64,000 nucleotides of DNA from Flavobacteriales bacterium (GCA_016716605.1 JADJWA010000001.1:620001-684000); one strand, 5' to 3'. Shown: positions 1 through 10,312, counted from the stretch's first letter. The notes: a model not told the origin generated them from the letters alone. Numbers and translations are program-made.

Positions 1-1
1 T

Positions 2-3000
2 ATCACGTTCACGGCGGCCCAGCCGCTCAACAACCAGTGGGTGAACTACACGACGGCTCCATTCACCTTCCCTCCCGGGCCGAGCGCGAACTGGCTAGTG
101 GCCTACGCTTCACAGAACGGTGGGAACGGCACGGTGTACATCGACGATGTGCGCATCCGCCCAGTGATCGAGATCACCGGCGTGGTCACCAATGCCTGCT
201 TTGGGCAGGAGGATGGGCTGATTGATATCACTGTTGTGGGTGGGTCTGGGACATACGAGTTCAGCTGGAGCAACAGTTCCACTGACGAAGACCCAACCGG
301 GCTTGCTCCGGGCGACTACACCGTGGATGTAACAGATGCACTGCTCGGTTGCTCGGCTACGGCGAACTTCACCGTGGGATCGCAGCTCTGCGGCGACCCG
401 ATTACCGTCTCCAAGACCGTCTCCACGTCGCAGACCTACGCCGGCTCACCCGTCACTTACACCATCACGGTGTGCAACAACACGGGCAGCACCATCCCTG
501 GTGTCACCATCACCGATGCCATCGTGTTCGGTGACCCGCAGTACTTCCAGCTCTGGCCGGGCTACACCAACCCGCTCGCCGGCAGCGGCATCACCATCGA
601 CCTGCCGCCGGGCTGCCAGACCTTCACCTATGTGGGCTTCTTCACCAACCTGGGCACCTACCTCAACGAGGTTCATGTGGACGGCCCCGGCAACGAGGAC
701 CCTTGGGACAATGCCATCGTGAACATTCTCGAGGGATGCCCTTTAGTCGTGGGTGGCGCTGGGGACTGCACCGAAGGCCCTGTGACGCTCTGCATGGCCT
801 ATCACAGCGTGGTGCCCAATGTGGGCGCAGTGGAGTTCGATTTGATCTATCCGAGCTTCCTGTCACCGCCAACAGACCTGAGTGGCGCGACGAGCAGTTT
901 CACCCTGAGCTCGAACAGCTACATAGGCCCTGCGATGGCGCCGCCGTTCACGTTGCCACCCGGCATGGCCGTGGTGCATGTCTATATCGAGTTCTTGAAT
1001 GCGCCCGTGCTGTTCGCCGGGTTCGGCGGAGTGGTCTGCATCCCCTTCACCGTCAACAGCGCGCCGCCACCCAGCCAGAACGTGTTCTACACCGGCACGA
1101 TCGGCAATGCCGGCCTGCTCAATTTCACCACGGTGTTCGATCCGCAAGGCAACGAGGTCGACCCTCCGGGCTTCCTCACGCAAGCCGCCAACATCATCCT
1201 CACGGATTGCCTTGTCGATGGTCCGAACCCGCAATTCACCATACAACAAGACGCATGCACGGGCATCGTGAACGTGCAAGCCGACTTCCAGGATCCCGCC
1301 GCCATCCACATCTGGACCTGGGGTGACAACCGCACCACGCCCGTCAATGGTGCCAGCAGCTACACTTACGACTACTTCGCGGAGATCACCACGACCAACG
1401 GCTGCACTGCATGCGCCCCCATCCCACCGGCCGCGCCGGGTACTTACACCATCACCCACACCGTGATCCTCAACGGCGTAGCCAGCACCAGCACCCAGCA
1501 GGTGGATGTGTATCCGTGCTGTGCTGCGGCCACCATCATCCCGGCTGGAAGTACGGCCAGTTCAGTTAATGCGTATTTCACCGGACCCGTGGCCATCCAG
1601 GGCGATTTCCTCATTGATCAGGACGTGACCTTCGAAAATGCTGAGGTGACCGTTGCGCCGGGCGCACAGGTGCTGATGGAACCGGGCCGCTACCTCCGCA
1701 TCGAGAGCAGCTCGTTCGCCGCCTGCAACAACGTGATGTGGAAAGGCATATCCGCCAACGATGGCTGCATCGTGCTGATGAACGAATCGAGCATCGCCGA
1801 TGCTGAGAACGCATTCAAGGCGCTCAACAGCGCCATCCTCATCGTCGATGGCTCGGAGCTCGTGAACAACCGCGTGGCCTTCAGCGTGCCCGGGCAAGGG
1901 CAGTACAACAGCGTGAGCATTAGCGTGAGCAATACAAGCGCGCATGCCGAAGGCCCGCTCGCGCAACCGTATGCCAACCAGACCAGCGTGCTCGGCGATG
2001 TGGGCTACGCCGCTTTCGATGTGAATGACATGAGCCTGGACTTCACCGGCGGTGGCAACAGCATCCACCACATGAGCAACGGAATCGTGGCGCATGGAAG
2101 CGATGTCAGCGAAGAGGGCTGCACTTTCAATGACATTCAACCTGACGCGGCATACACCGACCTAGGCGTGGCCAACGGCAGCGCCATCTACGCCGATAGC
2201 GAAGGCGCATGGAGCAGCTTGAAGCAGTACGGGTACGGCAGCGCGGCCACCGACCAAGCCTCCTTCAGCTATTGCCGCTGGGGCTTGTACACCAACAACA
2301 TGAACGTGGTCTCCGCGCACAACCGCATGACCGATATGGGCACCGCACACCGGATCGAGCACAGTTTTTACCGCGAGGTGAGGGTGTTCGACAACCGCGT
2401 CCATTGCAAGTACCACGGCATGGATCTGCGCTTCAACGATGGCGCCAATAGCGTGCTCGTCGAGGGCAACCACATCACCTTCGGCGATGACCAGGAGTGC
2501 ATCTCGTGCCGTGGTTACTGCGGCATTCGCGTGGCCGAAGCGCTGGGCACCAACCCCAGCTCCATCATCCGCCACAACACCCTGCAGTTCGTGAGCAACC
2601 CCGCCTCGCGCCACGGCATCAACTTGAGCTCGGCCGCCAACTGGCAGGCGTTGGACAACACCATCAGCATGACTCACCGGCAGCACAGCCTCAATGGCAT
2701 CATCACCAGCGGTTGCCAGCGCGTTGTGCTGAGCTGCAATACGGTGGACAATACGGATCCGCAATACGCCACCTACCCCAACCTGGCTCAGAGCGGCATT
2801 CGCAACTGGGAGGGCCAGGACATGCTGATCAGTTGCAATACTGTGGATAGGACCACCAACGGCATGCTCTTGAGCGGCTATGCCAGCGACGTCGATCTCA
2901 AGGGCAACACCTTCCGCAACCACCGCTGGGGACTGCATCTGGAGTTCGATGCCATCATCGGGGAGCAGTTCTACAAGGGGAATACATGGCAACAGGCCGC

Positions 3001-4213
3001 GCCAAGTGGTGGTTACCAGGCGTACTATGAGAATGCGACCAATGCAGACCTGTATAAGTTCAAGGTGAACGGGTCTTTGCAGCCGCCTTCTGGTGGCAGC
3101 TATGTGCCTACTTCAATCTGGCCTGCTTTCGGGTGGTTCCTGAATATGCAGGAAGAGCCGAACTACGATTGCGAAAGTGATTTCGCGTGTGATGGCTTGG
3201 GCGAGCGTTGCACGGGTTGTTCCCCTGAACTGATGCAACGCATCGCAGACGGCACTTTGGACAATGCGGATTACACGCCCGAGACGCGCTGGACCATGAA
3301 GGGCGACCTGTACGAACTGCTTACGGAGGAGCCTGAGCGCTTGATCGGCAACCCCTTGCTCCAGGAATTCTACACCGATGTGGAGACGGAGGTGCTCGCG
3401 CAACTGAAACAGCTCGAAGGCGAGCAACTGGCGCTCTATGGCCTGGATGCCACCGTGAGCGCGGCCCTGGCATTGGGCGCTGCGCAACTGGTCGCCTTGC
3501 GGTTGCAGTTGCATGCCGAAGTCCAAGCCGTAGGTGATGAGAGTATCACGGCCGCGCAGCGGCTAGCACATGCACAGGCGATCAATACGCTGCAAGCCTC
3601 CATCGCGGCCTTGCTGGCCTACCATGGCGATGCGCTGAGCCTGGCCACGAACAGCCGCGCCCTCACCGCCGAAGGCGTGCGGGCCACCAACGCAGCCATC
3701 GCAACGGGCGACCACATCGAAGCGAACAACAAGACGGTGAACGAGGTGCATCTGGCTACGCTCGCGAAGAACATCACGGACTTCACACCTGCCCAAGCTG
3801 AAGCGCTGCTGGCCGTCGCCGACCAGTGCCCGCTCTCTGGCGGGAATGCCGTGTTCCGCGCGCGCTCCCTCTACAGCCTGATCGACGATGCCCACGAGTA
3901 CGACGATGCCGCGCTTTGCCTGCAGCAAGGCTTGATCACGAAACGCAGGCCCATGGCTGCGCAGCTTCTATGCGCCTTAGTGCCCAACCCGGCGAAGGAC
4001 CAAGCATTGCTGATCCTTGATGCCGCGCTGAAGGATCCCTCTTCGTTGGTGATGGTGAATGCCATGGGCGCTGAGGTGCTCCGCACCTTGATCCCTGCAG
4101 ATCAACCCCGAACCGAAGTAAACCTTGCAGGCTTGGCATCAGGCATCTACCACTACACCTTGGTCGGAGCTACGGGAGTAATAGGTCGTGGCAAGTTGGC
4201 GGTTGAGCGCTAG
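2..4213 (+). CDS. Large T9SS-sorted surface protein with SprB-like, DUF11-like and beta-helix regions (5' partial)
   Basis: The reading frame is open from base 2, so the gene starts upstream of the window; the GTG at 41 is internal. The first residues look like the end of a jelly-roll module (YIDDVRIRP). Next come an SprB-type repeat (around residues 65-125, with GSGTYEFSWSN), a DUF11/CARDB-like repeat (around 130-230, with VTYTITVCNNTG) and a cohesin-like segment. A long right-handed beta-helix rich in N-x-I/V turns spans about residues 530-1060. An Ala/Leu-rich helical region follows, then a T9SS type A sorting domain (VPNPAKDQ to the end). It is probably exported by T9SS and displayed on or released from the cell surface. 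The beta-helix plus helical tail resembles the protein at 13141. The ligand is unknown. Confidence 0.85.
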   Translation: MTFTAAQPLNNQWVNYTTAPFTFPPGPSANWLVAYASQNGGNGTVYIDDVRIRPVIEITGVVTNACFGQEDGLIDITVVGGSGTYEFSWSNSSTDEDPTGLAPGDYTVDVTDALLGCSATANFTVGSQLCGDPITVSKTVSTSQTYAGSPVTYTITVCNNTGSTIPGVTITDAIVFGDPQYFQLWPGYTNPLAGSGITIDLPPGCQTFTYVGFFTNLGTYLNEVHVDGPGNEDPWDNAIVNILEGCPLVVGGAGDCTEGPVTLCMAYHSVVPNVGAVEFDLIYPSFLSPPTDLSGATSSFTLSSNSYIGPAMAPPFTLPPGMAVVHVYIEFLNAPVLFAGFGGVVCIPFTVNSAPPPSQNVFYTGTIGNAGLLNFTTVFDPQGNEVDPPGFLTQAANIILTDCLVDGPNPQFTIQQDACTGIVNVQADFQDPAAIHIWTWGDNRTTPVNGASSYTYDYFAEITTTNGCTACAPIPPAAPGTYTITHTVILNGVASTSTQQVDVYPCCAAATIIPAGSTASSVNAYFTGPVAIQGDFLIDQDVTFENAEVTVAPGAQVLMEPGRYLRIESSSFAACNNVMWKGISANDGCIVLMNESSIADAENAFKALNSAILIVDGSELVNNRVAFSVPGQGQYNSVSISVSNTSAHAEGPLAQPYANQTSVLGDVGYAAFDVNDMSLDFTGGGNSIHHMSNGIVAHGSDVSEEGCTFNDIQPDAAYTDLGVANGSAIYADSEGAWSSLKQYGYGSAATDQASFSYCRWGLYTNNMNVVSAHNRMTDMGTAHRIEHSFYREVRVFDNRVHCKYHGMDLRFNDGANSVLVEGNHITFGDDQECISCRGYCGIRVAEALGTNPSSIIRHNTLQFVSNPASRHGINLSSAANWQALDNTISMTHRQHSLNGIITSGCQRVVLSCNTVDNTDPQYATYPNLAQSGIRNWEGQDMLISCNTVDRTTNGMLLSGYASDVDLKGNTFRNHRWGLHLEFDAIIGEQFYKGNTWQQAAPSGGYQAYYENATNADLYKFKVNGSLQPPSGGSYVPTSIWPAFGWFLNMQEEPNYDCESDFACDGLGERCTGCSPELMQRIADGTLDNADYTPETRWTMKGDLYELLTEEPERLIGNPLLQEFYTDVETEVLAQLKQLEGEQLALYGLDATVSAALALGAAQLVALRLQLHAEVQAVGDESITAAQRLAHAQAINTLQASIAALLAYHGDALSLATNSRALTAEGVRATNAAIATGDHIEANNKTVNEVHLATLAKNITDFTPAQAEALLAVADQCPLSGGNAVFRARSLYSLIDDAHEYDDAALCLQQGLITKRRPMAAQLLCALVPNPAKDQALLILDAALKDPSSLVMVNAMGAEVLRTLIPADQPRTEVNLAGLASGIYHYTLVGATGVIGRGKLAVER

Positions 4214-4217
4214 GCTC

Positions 4218-5768
4218 ATGTCCGCTGTCTTGCATCCCTGGGCTTCGCGGTCCAATGAACGAGGCTCAGTCGTTTGCTGCTGCATGGCCCTATGGCATGC
4301 TCTATTCTTCGTTTGCGTTGGTCACTGCCAGCAATACGATGCCCGATGGGCGGGAGGGTATCCGGGTGGTCCAGCACCAGCATTTGGCGGGAACAAGACC
4401 CTCTTCCTTTCCGATGAGGTCACGTACAGCGTGCAGGAGCCTCATTCCCTCTTCATGGAAGAAGGTGTGGCGATGATCACCAATGAAGAGGATTCGCTAT
4501 TCGCGTACATGAACGGTTGGCGCTTCAACAATGCGGCACATTTGCCCATGCTCAACGGGGATGGCTTCAATCCATCCTCAATAGGCAGCACCGATGATGG
4601 GCTCCGCGCCAGTTATTCACAACTGATCGTGCCCTGGCCCGCGCATCCGGATTCGTTCCTGCTCTTCCACAATGTACCGGATGCGTACTGGCCGGTTTCG
4701 AACAATGTCTATTCAAGCAAGCTGTACTACTCGGTGATCGTTCAAGGCCTTGATGGCGATACCCTGGCTGGTGTTTCCTCGAAGAACAATGTGCTGCTTG
4801 AGGAACCGATGCTCAGGGGTGGGCTGGGCGTAGTAAAGCACGCCAATGGGCGCGATTGGTGGCTATTGAGCCATGGCATGATGAACGATGAATTCGTGCT
4901 CTTTCTCCTTTCGCCTAGCGGGATCGATGGCCCGTTCTATCAGGCTATCGGTGATGTGATGGAGGGCTCAACTCCAGCTGCCATCTTCTCCATGCAAGGT
5001 GATCGCCTAGCATACGGGCAATTCGTCAGCGGCTTGGACATCTACGATTTCGATCGATGCACCGGGATCCTTTCGAACCGGCGCAACGTGAATTTCACTG
5101 AACAAGCAACATTCCGTGTGGGCCAGTTCTCCCCCGATGGCTCCAAGATCTACGTGCCCGCTGGGATCTACATCTACCAATTGCAGCTCGAGCCGGATGG
5201 CGACCTGGCAGCGATCGATACGGTGGCTTTCTACGACGGCTTCTATGACGACAACCCCGTCTTCGCCACCTATTTCGTTTACCCCATGCTGGCCCGCGAT
5301 GGCCGCATCTACATCAGCACCGGCAACAGCACCCGCTACATGCACGTGATCAACGAGCCGGACCTGCCTGGCGATGCCTGCGGTGTGGTGCAGCATGGGC
5401 ACCACCGCGCAACATGGTCAGCGAACTCAATTCCCTACCGCCCCAATTACGGCCTAGGCCCGGTTGTGGGCAGCGTTTGCGACAGCCTTGATCTGAGCAC
5501 CGGCGCTTTGGAATGGCCCGGCGATGCAGTGCTGCGCGCCAGCCCAAACCCAACCACCGGCACGGTGCTCTTGCGCTGGCCCGGGCAGCCGGAGGCGGGC
5601 AATTTGGAGGTGCTGGATACGGAGGGCCGCGCGCTGCTGCGGCGGCGCATCTCGCCATGGACCGGTGAGCATGCGCTGGACCTGAAAGCGGCATCGGGGA
5701 TGTACCAGTGCCGTCTCGTTTGGGGATCACGATTGCTGAGCACACGCATCATCCTTATGGAGCCATGA
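4218..5768 (+). CDS. Secreted beta-propeller-like protein with T9SS type A sorting domain
   Basis: This 516-residue protein starts 4 bases after the preceding stop. The ATG at 4218 gives a charged n-region followed by a hydrophobic stretch ending in VCVGHCQQ. The ATG at 4284 (MALWHALFFVCVGHCQQ) is an alternative start with a shorter signal peptide. The body has repeated YSPDGSKIYVP-like and ARDGRIYISTG-like blades, as in secreted Bacteroidota WD40/PQQ-like propellers. The C-terminus has a sorting domain containing SPNPTTGTVLLRW and ending in ILMEP. It is likely T9SS cargo. It sits in a run with the upstream surface protein and overlaps the next gene by ATGA. No enzymatic motif was recognised. 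Confidence 0.85.
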   Translation: MSAVLHPWASRSNERGSVVCCCMALWHALFFVCVGHCQQYDARWAGGYPGGPAPAFGGNKTLFLSDEVTYSVQEPHSLFMEEGVAMITNEEDSLFAYMNGWRFNNAAHLPMLNGDGFNPSSIGSTDDGLRASYSQLIVPWPAHPDSFLLFHNVPDAYWPVSNNVYSSKLYYSVIVQGLDGDTLAGVSSKNNVLLEEPMLRGGLGVVKHANGRDWWLLSHGMMNDEFVLFLLSPSGIDGPFYQAIGDVMEGSTPAAIFSMQGDRLAYGQFVSGLDIYDFDRCTGILSNRRNVNFTEQATFRVGQFSPDGSKIYVPAGIYIYQLQLEPDGDLAAIDTVAFYDGFYDDNPVFATYFVYPMLARDGRIYISTGNSTRYMHVINEPDLPGDACGVVQHGHHRATWSANSIPYRPNYGLGPVVGSVCDSLDLSTGALEWPGDAVLRASPNPTTGTVLLRWPGQPEAGNLEVLDTEGRALLRRRISPWTGEHALDLKAASGMYQCRLVWGSRLLSTRIILMEP

Positions 5769-6079
5769 GACAGCGCACACTCGTTCTCTTGCTTGCGCTG
5801 CTGCCCATTTGGGTGTTGGCACTAGCGCCGCCTCAACCGGAGCAGCCAGTGCTTGCGAAGCAGCCCTCGCCATTGAACGCCACCACCCTGGCCGTGCTGC
5901 TCGCCAACCAGCCTAAGGGGTTGAGCTGGGACCAATGGCTGTGCATCATGAAAGGCCCCGATGGGCCAGTGCTGTACCCCCTGCGGGTAACGGAAACCAT
6001 GCTCGATACCTTGGAGGGCCGGGAGATGGACCTGCGGTTCAGGTACATGGTGATGAAGGAGCTGCCTGCGCACCGGTGA
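5765..6079 (+). CDS. Small exported protein, hypothetical
   Basis: This 104-residue protein starts at the ATG at 5765, which overlaps the upstream stop as ATGA and so suggests translational coupling. An open frame extends upstream to 5708, but that part lies inside the preceding gene. The N-terminus is a signal peptide or membrane anchor (MRQRTLVLLLALLPIWVLAL), followed by a short Pro/Gln-rich linker and about 60 soluble residues. No family was recognised. The 117 bases before the next gene contain only an 18-codon ORF at 6098-6154, which could be a gene remnant. Confidence 0.6.
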   Translation: MRQRTLVLLLALLPIWVLALAPPQPEQPVLAKQPSPLNATTLAVLLANQPKGLSWDQWLCIMKGPDGPVLYPLRVTETMLDTLEGREMDLRFRYMVMKELPAHR

Positions 6080-6196
6080 TGTTGTGGTGCTGAGCCCATG
6101 GCCCTCACCGATGAGCGCTTCCTGAACGATCCGGCGTTCAGTGATCCGGAGTGATCAGGCGCTTTCGGCATCTTCGCCCACCGCAACCCGAATCTC

Positions 6197-8383
6197 ATGC
6201 TCGCACTCCGCGCGCTCCTGGCGCCCTCATTCGTTGGCACAGCCCTGCTGCTTTCCGCGCAGCTGCAACCGCTCACCTTGAAAGATGCCGTTCTGAAGGC
6301 CGGCACCGAACTCGCGCCGGAGCGCCTGCGCGGCCTGCAATGGATCGAAGGCGCGCAACGCTACAGCTACGTGAAGGGCGAGCAGCTCATGCGCGGCGAC
6401 ATCGGCAAGAGCATGGACCGCGTGCTGGTGGAATTGAGCGCGATCAATGCGCAGCTTCCGGATAGCGCCAAACTGAAAGCGTGGTTGCCAATCACCTGGA
6501 GCAATGCGAACCGCTTCACCTTCGTTCACAACCAGCGCTTCTACGCCTACGACCTCGCGAAAGCCGAATTGCAGGACGTGACGAGGATCGAGGCCGGTGC
6601 CGGTCATGAGGAGATCGAGCCCAGCACTGGAGCCGTGGCCTTCGTGAAGGACGATAACATCCTGGTGATGCGCGCCGGCCAGGGCAAGAACAAGCCCACG
6701 CCAATCACGAGCGATGGCGGCAACGGCATCGTGAACGGCCAGAGCGTGCACCGGCAGGAATACGGCGTGGAGAAAGGCCTCTTCTGGGGGCCGAAGGGCG
6801 GCAAGCTCGCCTTCTACCGCATGGATGAATCCATGGTGAGCACCTACATGCTCGAGGACATCGGCACCAAGCCCAGCACATTCGAGCCCATCCGCTACCC
6901 GATGGCGGGGCAGGCCAGCCACCACGTCACCATCGGCGTGCACGACATGAACACAGGCAGCACCGTGTTCCTGAAGACGGGCGAGCCGCTGGACCAGTAC
7001 CTCACCAACATCAGTTGGGAGCCCGACGAGCAGCACTTGCTCGTGGCCCACATCGACCGCGCCACGCAGAACCTGCGCATGGTGCGCTACGATGCCGCCA
7101 CCGGCGAAGCCGAAGGCACTGTGTTCACCGAGCGCGACGAGAAGTACATCGAGCCGCTTCAGGCCGCGCGCCACCTGAAGACACGGCCCACGCAGTTCAT
7201 CTGGCGCAGCCGTCGCGATGGCTGGCAGCACCTCTACCTCTACGATGTGAAGAAAGGGCTCGTGCGCCAGCTCACCCAGGGCGCGTGGGAAGTGGAGCGC
7301 ATCGTGGGCCTCGACCCCAAGGAGTCATTCGCGATCGTCGAGGGCACGGGCAACATCGACCCGAAGAATCCCGCCGGTGCAATGGAGACGCACCTCTTCC
7401 GCATCGACCTCGCCAGCGGGCGCACCACGCGGCTCACGAGCGAGCCTGGCACGCACCACGGCCAGCTCAGCAGCGATGGCAAATACCTCCTCGACACGTG
7501 GAGCAGCCTCACGGTGCCCAACCGCAGCATGATCCGCAACACGCGCGATGGCTCAGCGATGAAGACCCTCGTTGACGCGAAGGACCCGTTCGCGGGGCAT
7601 CAGGTGGGCACCATCGAACTCCTCAGCATCGAAGGCGAGAACGGCGACAGGCTCAACGCGCGCGTGATCAAGCCGAGCACCTTCCAATCGCGGCAGCGCT
7701 ACCCGGTGCTGATCTACGTCTATAACGGACCGCATGTGCAGCTGGTGAGCAACTCCTTCCTCGGAGGCGCGCCCGCATGGATGCTGCACGCGGCCGAGCG
7801 CGGCTATGTGGTCTTCACCGTGGATGGGCATGGGACGCCGAGCCGTGGCCGTGACTTCGAGCAAGTGGTGCACCGCCAGCTCGGCGTGGTGGAGGTGAAG
7901 GACCAGATGCGCGGCGTGGCCTGGCTGAAGGAACAGCCTTGGGTGGATGGCGACCGCTTAGCCGTCCACGGATGGAGCTACGGCGGGCACATGACCACCG
8001 CCATGCTCACGCGGCATCCCGGCGTGTTCAAGGCCGGCGCAGCCGGTGGGCCGGTGATCGATTGGAGCCTGTATGAGGTGATGTACGGCGAACGTTACAT
8101 GGACACGCCACAGGAGAACCCTGAAGGCTATGCCGCCACCACCTTGAGCAACATCGCCAAGGACCTGAAGGATCCGTTGCTGATCATCACTGGCGGCAAG
8201 GACGACACGGTTGTGCCCGAGCACAGCTACCAGTTCCTGAAGGCCTGCGTGGCCGCTGGCGTGCAGGTGGATTTCTTCAACTACCCGGGCCATGGCCATA
8301 ACGTGCGCGGCAAGGACCGCCTGCACCTGATGGAGAAGGTGCTGGGCTATATCGACGAACACGTGCGGCCGGACGTCCGGTGA
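6197..8383 (+). CDS. Dipeptidyl peptidase IV-type serine peptidase (family S9B)
   Basis: This 728-residue secreted peptidase has a short signal peptide ending near LLLSAQ. An N-terminal DPP-IV beta-propeller spans roughly residues 60-470 and a C-terminal alpha/beta-hydrolase spans about 480-728. The nucleophile Ser594 lies in GWSYGG, Asp669 in GGKDDTVVPE and His701 in the YPGHGHN segment, which completes the S9 triad. The DWSLYEVMYGERYMDTP region is characteristic of the DPP-IV branch. The family removes X-Pro or X-Ala dipeptides from peptide N-termini, normally in the periplasm. With the S46 peptidase at 23067 and the M28 peptidase at 9083 it points to growth on peptides (inference). Confidence 0.92.
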   Translation: MLALRALLAPSFVGTALLLSAQLQPLTLKDAVLKAGTELAPERLRGLQWIEGAQRYSYVKGEQLMRGDIGKSMDRVLVELSAINAQLPDSAKLKAWLPITWSNANRFTFVHNQRFYAYDLAKAELQDVTRIEAGAGHEEIEPSTGAVAFVKDDNILVMRAGQGKNKPTPITSDGGNGIVNGQSVHRQEYGVEKGLFWGPKGGKLAFYRMDESMVSTYMLEDIGTKPSTFEPIRYPMAGQASHHVTIGVHDMNTGSTVFLKTGEPLDQYLTNISWEPDEQHLLVAHIDRATQNLRMVRYDAATGEAEGTVFTERDEKYIEPLQAARHLKTRPTQFIWRSRRDGWQHLYLYDVKKGLVRQLTQGAWEVERIVGLDPKESFAIVEGTGNIDPKNPAGAMETHLFRIDLASGRTTRLTSEPGTHHGQLSSDGKYLLDTWSSLTVPNRSMIRNTRDGSAMKTLVDAKDPFAGHQVGTIELLSIEGENGDRLNARVIKPSTFQSRQRYPVLIYVYNGPHVQLVSNSFLGGAPAWMLHAAERGYVVFTVDGHGTPSRGRDFEQVVHRQLGVVEVKDQMRGVAWLKEQPWVDGDRLAVHGWSYGGHMTTAMLTRHPGVFKAGAAGGPVIDWSLYEVMYGERYMDTPQENPEGYAATTLSNIAKDLKDPLLIITGGKDDTVVPEHSYQFLKACVAAGVQVDFFNYPGHGHNVRGKDRLHLMEKVLGYIDEHVRPDVR

Positions 8384-8464
8384 GTGCGATGCCAAGCATG
8401 GTGCGCAGGAAGATCGGGCCCGGTTAGTACCCCGGGTATCTTTCGCGCCAAACTCAAGAACCGC

Positions 8465-9082
8465 ATGCGTCTTCTCGCCTCCATCCTTCTTCTGCTCCCC
8501 TTCACCGCTTCCGCCGCACTCTGGATCGTGCAATCCGGAGGCAGCACCATCGGCAGCACCGACCCCTACTACAGCCCGCAATTCCTCACCATCGACGTGG
8601 GCGATCAGGTGCGCTGGGAGAACCAGAGCGGCACGCACAACGTGAATGGCACCTTGAGCGATTTCCCGAGCAACCCGCAAGGCTTCACCAGCGGCAACAC
8701 CGCAAGCGGGAATTGGACGTACACCTTCACCTTCACCATCCCGGGCGTGTACAACTACGAATGCGATGGGAATGGGCATGCGGCTACGCAGTTCGGCACC
8801 ATCACGGTGATCGACCCCACGGGCGTGGCCGAGGTGAGGGAATCCGCCGACGTGCGCCTGAGCCCGATACCCGCCGCCGACCGGCTGACCGTTGATCTGG
8901 GTGGCGTAGATGCGCGATCGATCTCCGTGATCAACCTCAGCGGCGAGGTCGTGATGGAACAGGGCATCGTGGCGAATCGCGTGCTCGCGCTTGATGTGAG
9001 CGCGCTGAAGCCCTCGAATTACTTCCTGTTGATCACCGAGCGCGATGGCCGGGTGTTGGCCAAGCCCTTCACCAAGGACTGA
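8465..9082 (+). CDS. Cupredoxin-like copper protein with T9SS sorting domain
   Basis: The start is the ATG at 8465 (MRLLASILLLLPFTASA), which encodes a clear signal peptide; the open frame upstream is not protein-like. The mature protein has a plastocyanin/azurin-like domain with candidate type 1 copper ligands His58 (GTHNV), Cys100 (YNYECD) and His105 (GHAA). The axial position is Gln109 rather than the usual Met. A short C-terminal T9SS-type domain (LSPIPAADRLTVDLG onward) follows. It may act as a surface or secreted electron carrier. The gene ends base-to-base with the convergent M28 peptidase gene. The copper ligands are assigned by pattern only. Confidence 0.82.
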   Translation: MRLLASILLLLPFTASAALWIVQSGGSTIGSTDPYYSPQFLTIDVGDQVRWENQSGTHNVNGTLSDFPSNPQGFTSGNTASGNWTYTFTFTIPGVYNYECDGNGHAATQFGTITVIDPTGVAEVRESADVRLSPIPAADRLTVDLGGVDARSISVINLSGEVVMEQGIVANRVLALDVSALKPSNYFLLITERDGRVLAKPFTKD

Positions 9083-10294
9083 TCAGGGCAGCTTCATCAA
9101 CCGCACCGACCTGACCTCGCGGCCCTCAATCGCGGCGCGGGCCACATAACCGCCGGCCGGCAGCCCGTGTAGGTCAACCGTGAACGCCGACTTCCCACTC
9201 GGGAGCATGCCGTCATGAAGCAGGTCCAGCTCGCGGCCAAGCGCATCGTGGATCGAAAGGCGCGCACGGCTGGCAACGGGCATTTCGATCCATAGCCCTG
9301 CGGCATCCCCGGTGGGGTTCGGGTACGCGTATAGCGCCAGGGGCGCGGCGTTGACCTCCACCACGTTCATGTCGACCGTGACCGGGATCGCAAGCGCGGC
9401 CGTGCTGGCGATGCTCAGCTTGGCGAGCTTCTCATAATACGGCACGTCGAAGTATTGCGTGAGGTCGGTGGGCGTGTGGTAATGCGGGTTGCCGTCGTTG
9501 GTGAACTCCTCGATCACGAGCACGGAACCGTAGCCCTCGTTCCAGAACGAAGCGTGGTCGCTGTAGGTTGCGCCCGGGTTGGTGAGGATCAGGTCGAGGC
9601 CGATGCCGTATTGCTGATGCACGCTGAAGACCGTATCGGCGATGGCTAGCGAGTTGGCGATGGGCCGCGTGTGGATGCGCGCCTTTGCATCGGCATTGCC
9701 GTCGTAGGCGATGGCGTCCATGTTGATCGCGGCCTTGATGAGCGCATCGTTCGCGGCCATCGCGCCTGCATAGAATGCGCTGCCCACCTTGCCTTGCTCC
9801 TCTTCGTCCCAGAGCGCGAACACGATGGGATGCACGAAGTCGATGTCGCGCAGCACCCGCGCCGCCTCCAGGACCGCAGCCACGCCGCTGCCGTCATCGT
9901 CGGCCGCCGGTGCGTTCACGATGCCGGCGGGCATGGCATCGTAGTGCGCGCAGATGATCACGATCTCCTCGGTGCTCCCATTGCCGGGCTTGGTCACCAG
10001 GATGTTCCTTCCCGTGCTGTTGAAGGGCTGCTCCAAGGGCGCATAGCCGAGCTGCACGAGCTTCTGCATCAGCCACGCCTGCGCGAGGTTGTTGCCTTCG
10101 CTGTTCTTGTGCCGGCTCAGCAGGGTGTGCTCCTGCCCATCGATCATCACAGGCACCTCGCCGCTGACCTCGCTCACCCAAAGCATCATGCTGTCGATGC
10201 GCACCTCATCGAGGATGCCTTGGATCACGGGATGCTGGGCGCCCGCGAGCAATGGCGCGAACGCGGCGACGAGCAGCAGGCTTCTGGTCTTCAT
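9083..10294 (-). CDS. M28-family metallopeptidase (aminopeptidase-like) with T9SS sorting domain
   Basis: This 403-residue protein has the signal peptide MKTRSLLLVAAFAPLLAGAQ. The M28 co-catalytic zinc site is complete: AHYDAMP (His117), ADDDGSG (about Asp132), WDEEEQG (Glu164/165), NMDAIAY (Asp193) and HYHTPTD near residue 290. The last 80 residues form a T9SS type A domain (YPNPTGDAAGLW). It is probably a secreted aminopeptidase or peptidase acting outside the cell. It begins 18 bases after the stop of the multiheme cytochrome on the same strand, so the two are likely co-transcribed. Confidence 0.9.
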   Translation of the reverse strand: MKTRSLLLVAAFAPLLAGAQHPVIQGILDEVRIDSMMLWVSEVSGEVPVMIDGQEHTLLSRHKNSEGNNLAQAWLMQKLVQLGYAPLEQPFNSTGRNILVTKPGNGSTEEIVIICAHYDAMPAGIVNAPAADDDGSGVAAVLEAARVLRDIDFVHPIVFALWDEEEQGKVGSAFYAGAMAANDALIKAAINMDAIAYDGNADAKARIHTRPIANSLAIADTVFSVHQQYGIGLDLILTNPGATYSDHASFWNEGYGSVLVIEEFTNDGNPHYHTPTDLTQYFDVPYYEKLAKLSIASTAALAIPVTVDMNVVEVNAAPLALYAYPNPTGDAAGLWIEMPVASRARLSIHDALGRELDLLHDGMLPSGKSAFTVDLHGLPAGGYVARAAIEGREVRSVRLMKLP

Positions 10295-10312
10295 GGCGGC
10301 AAGGTAGAAGCG

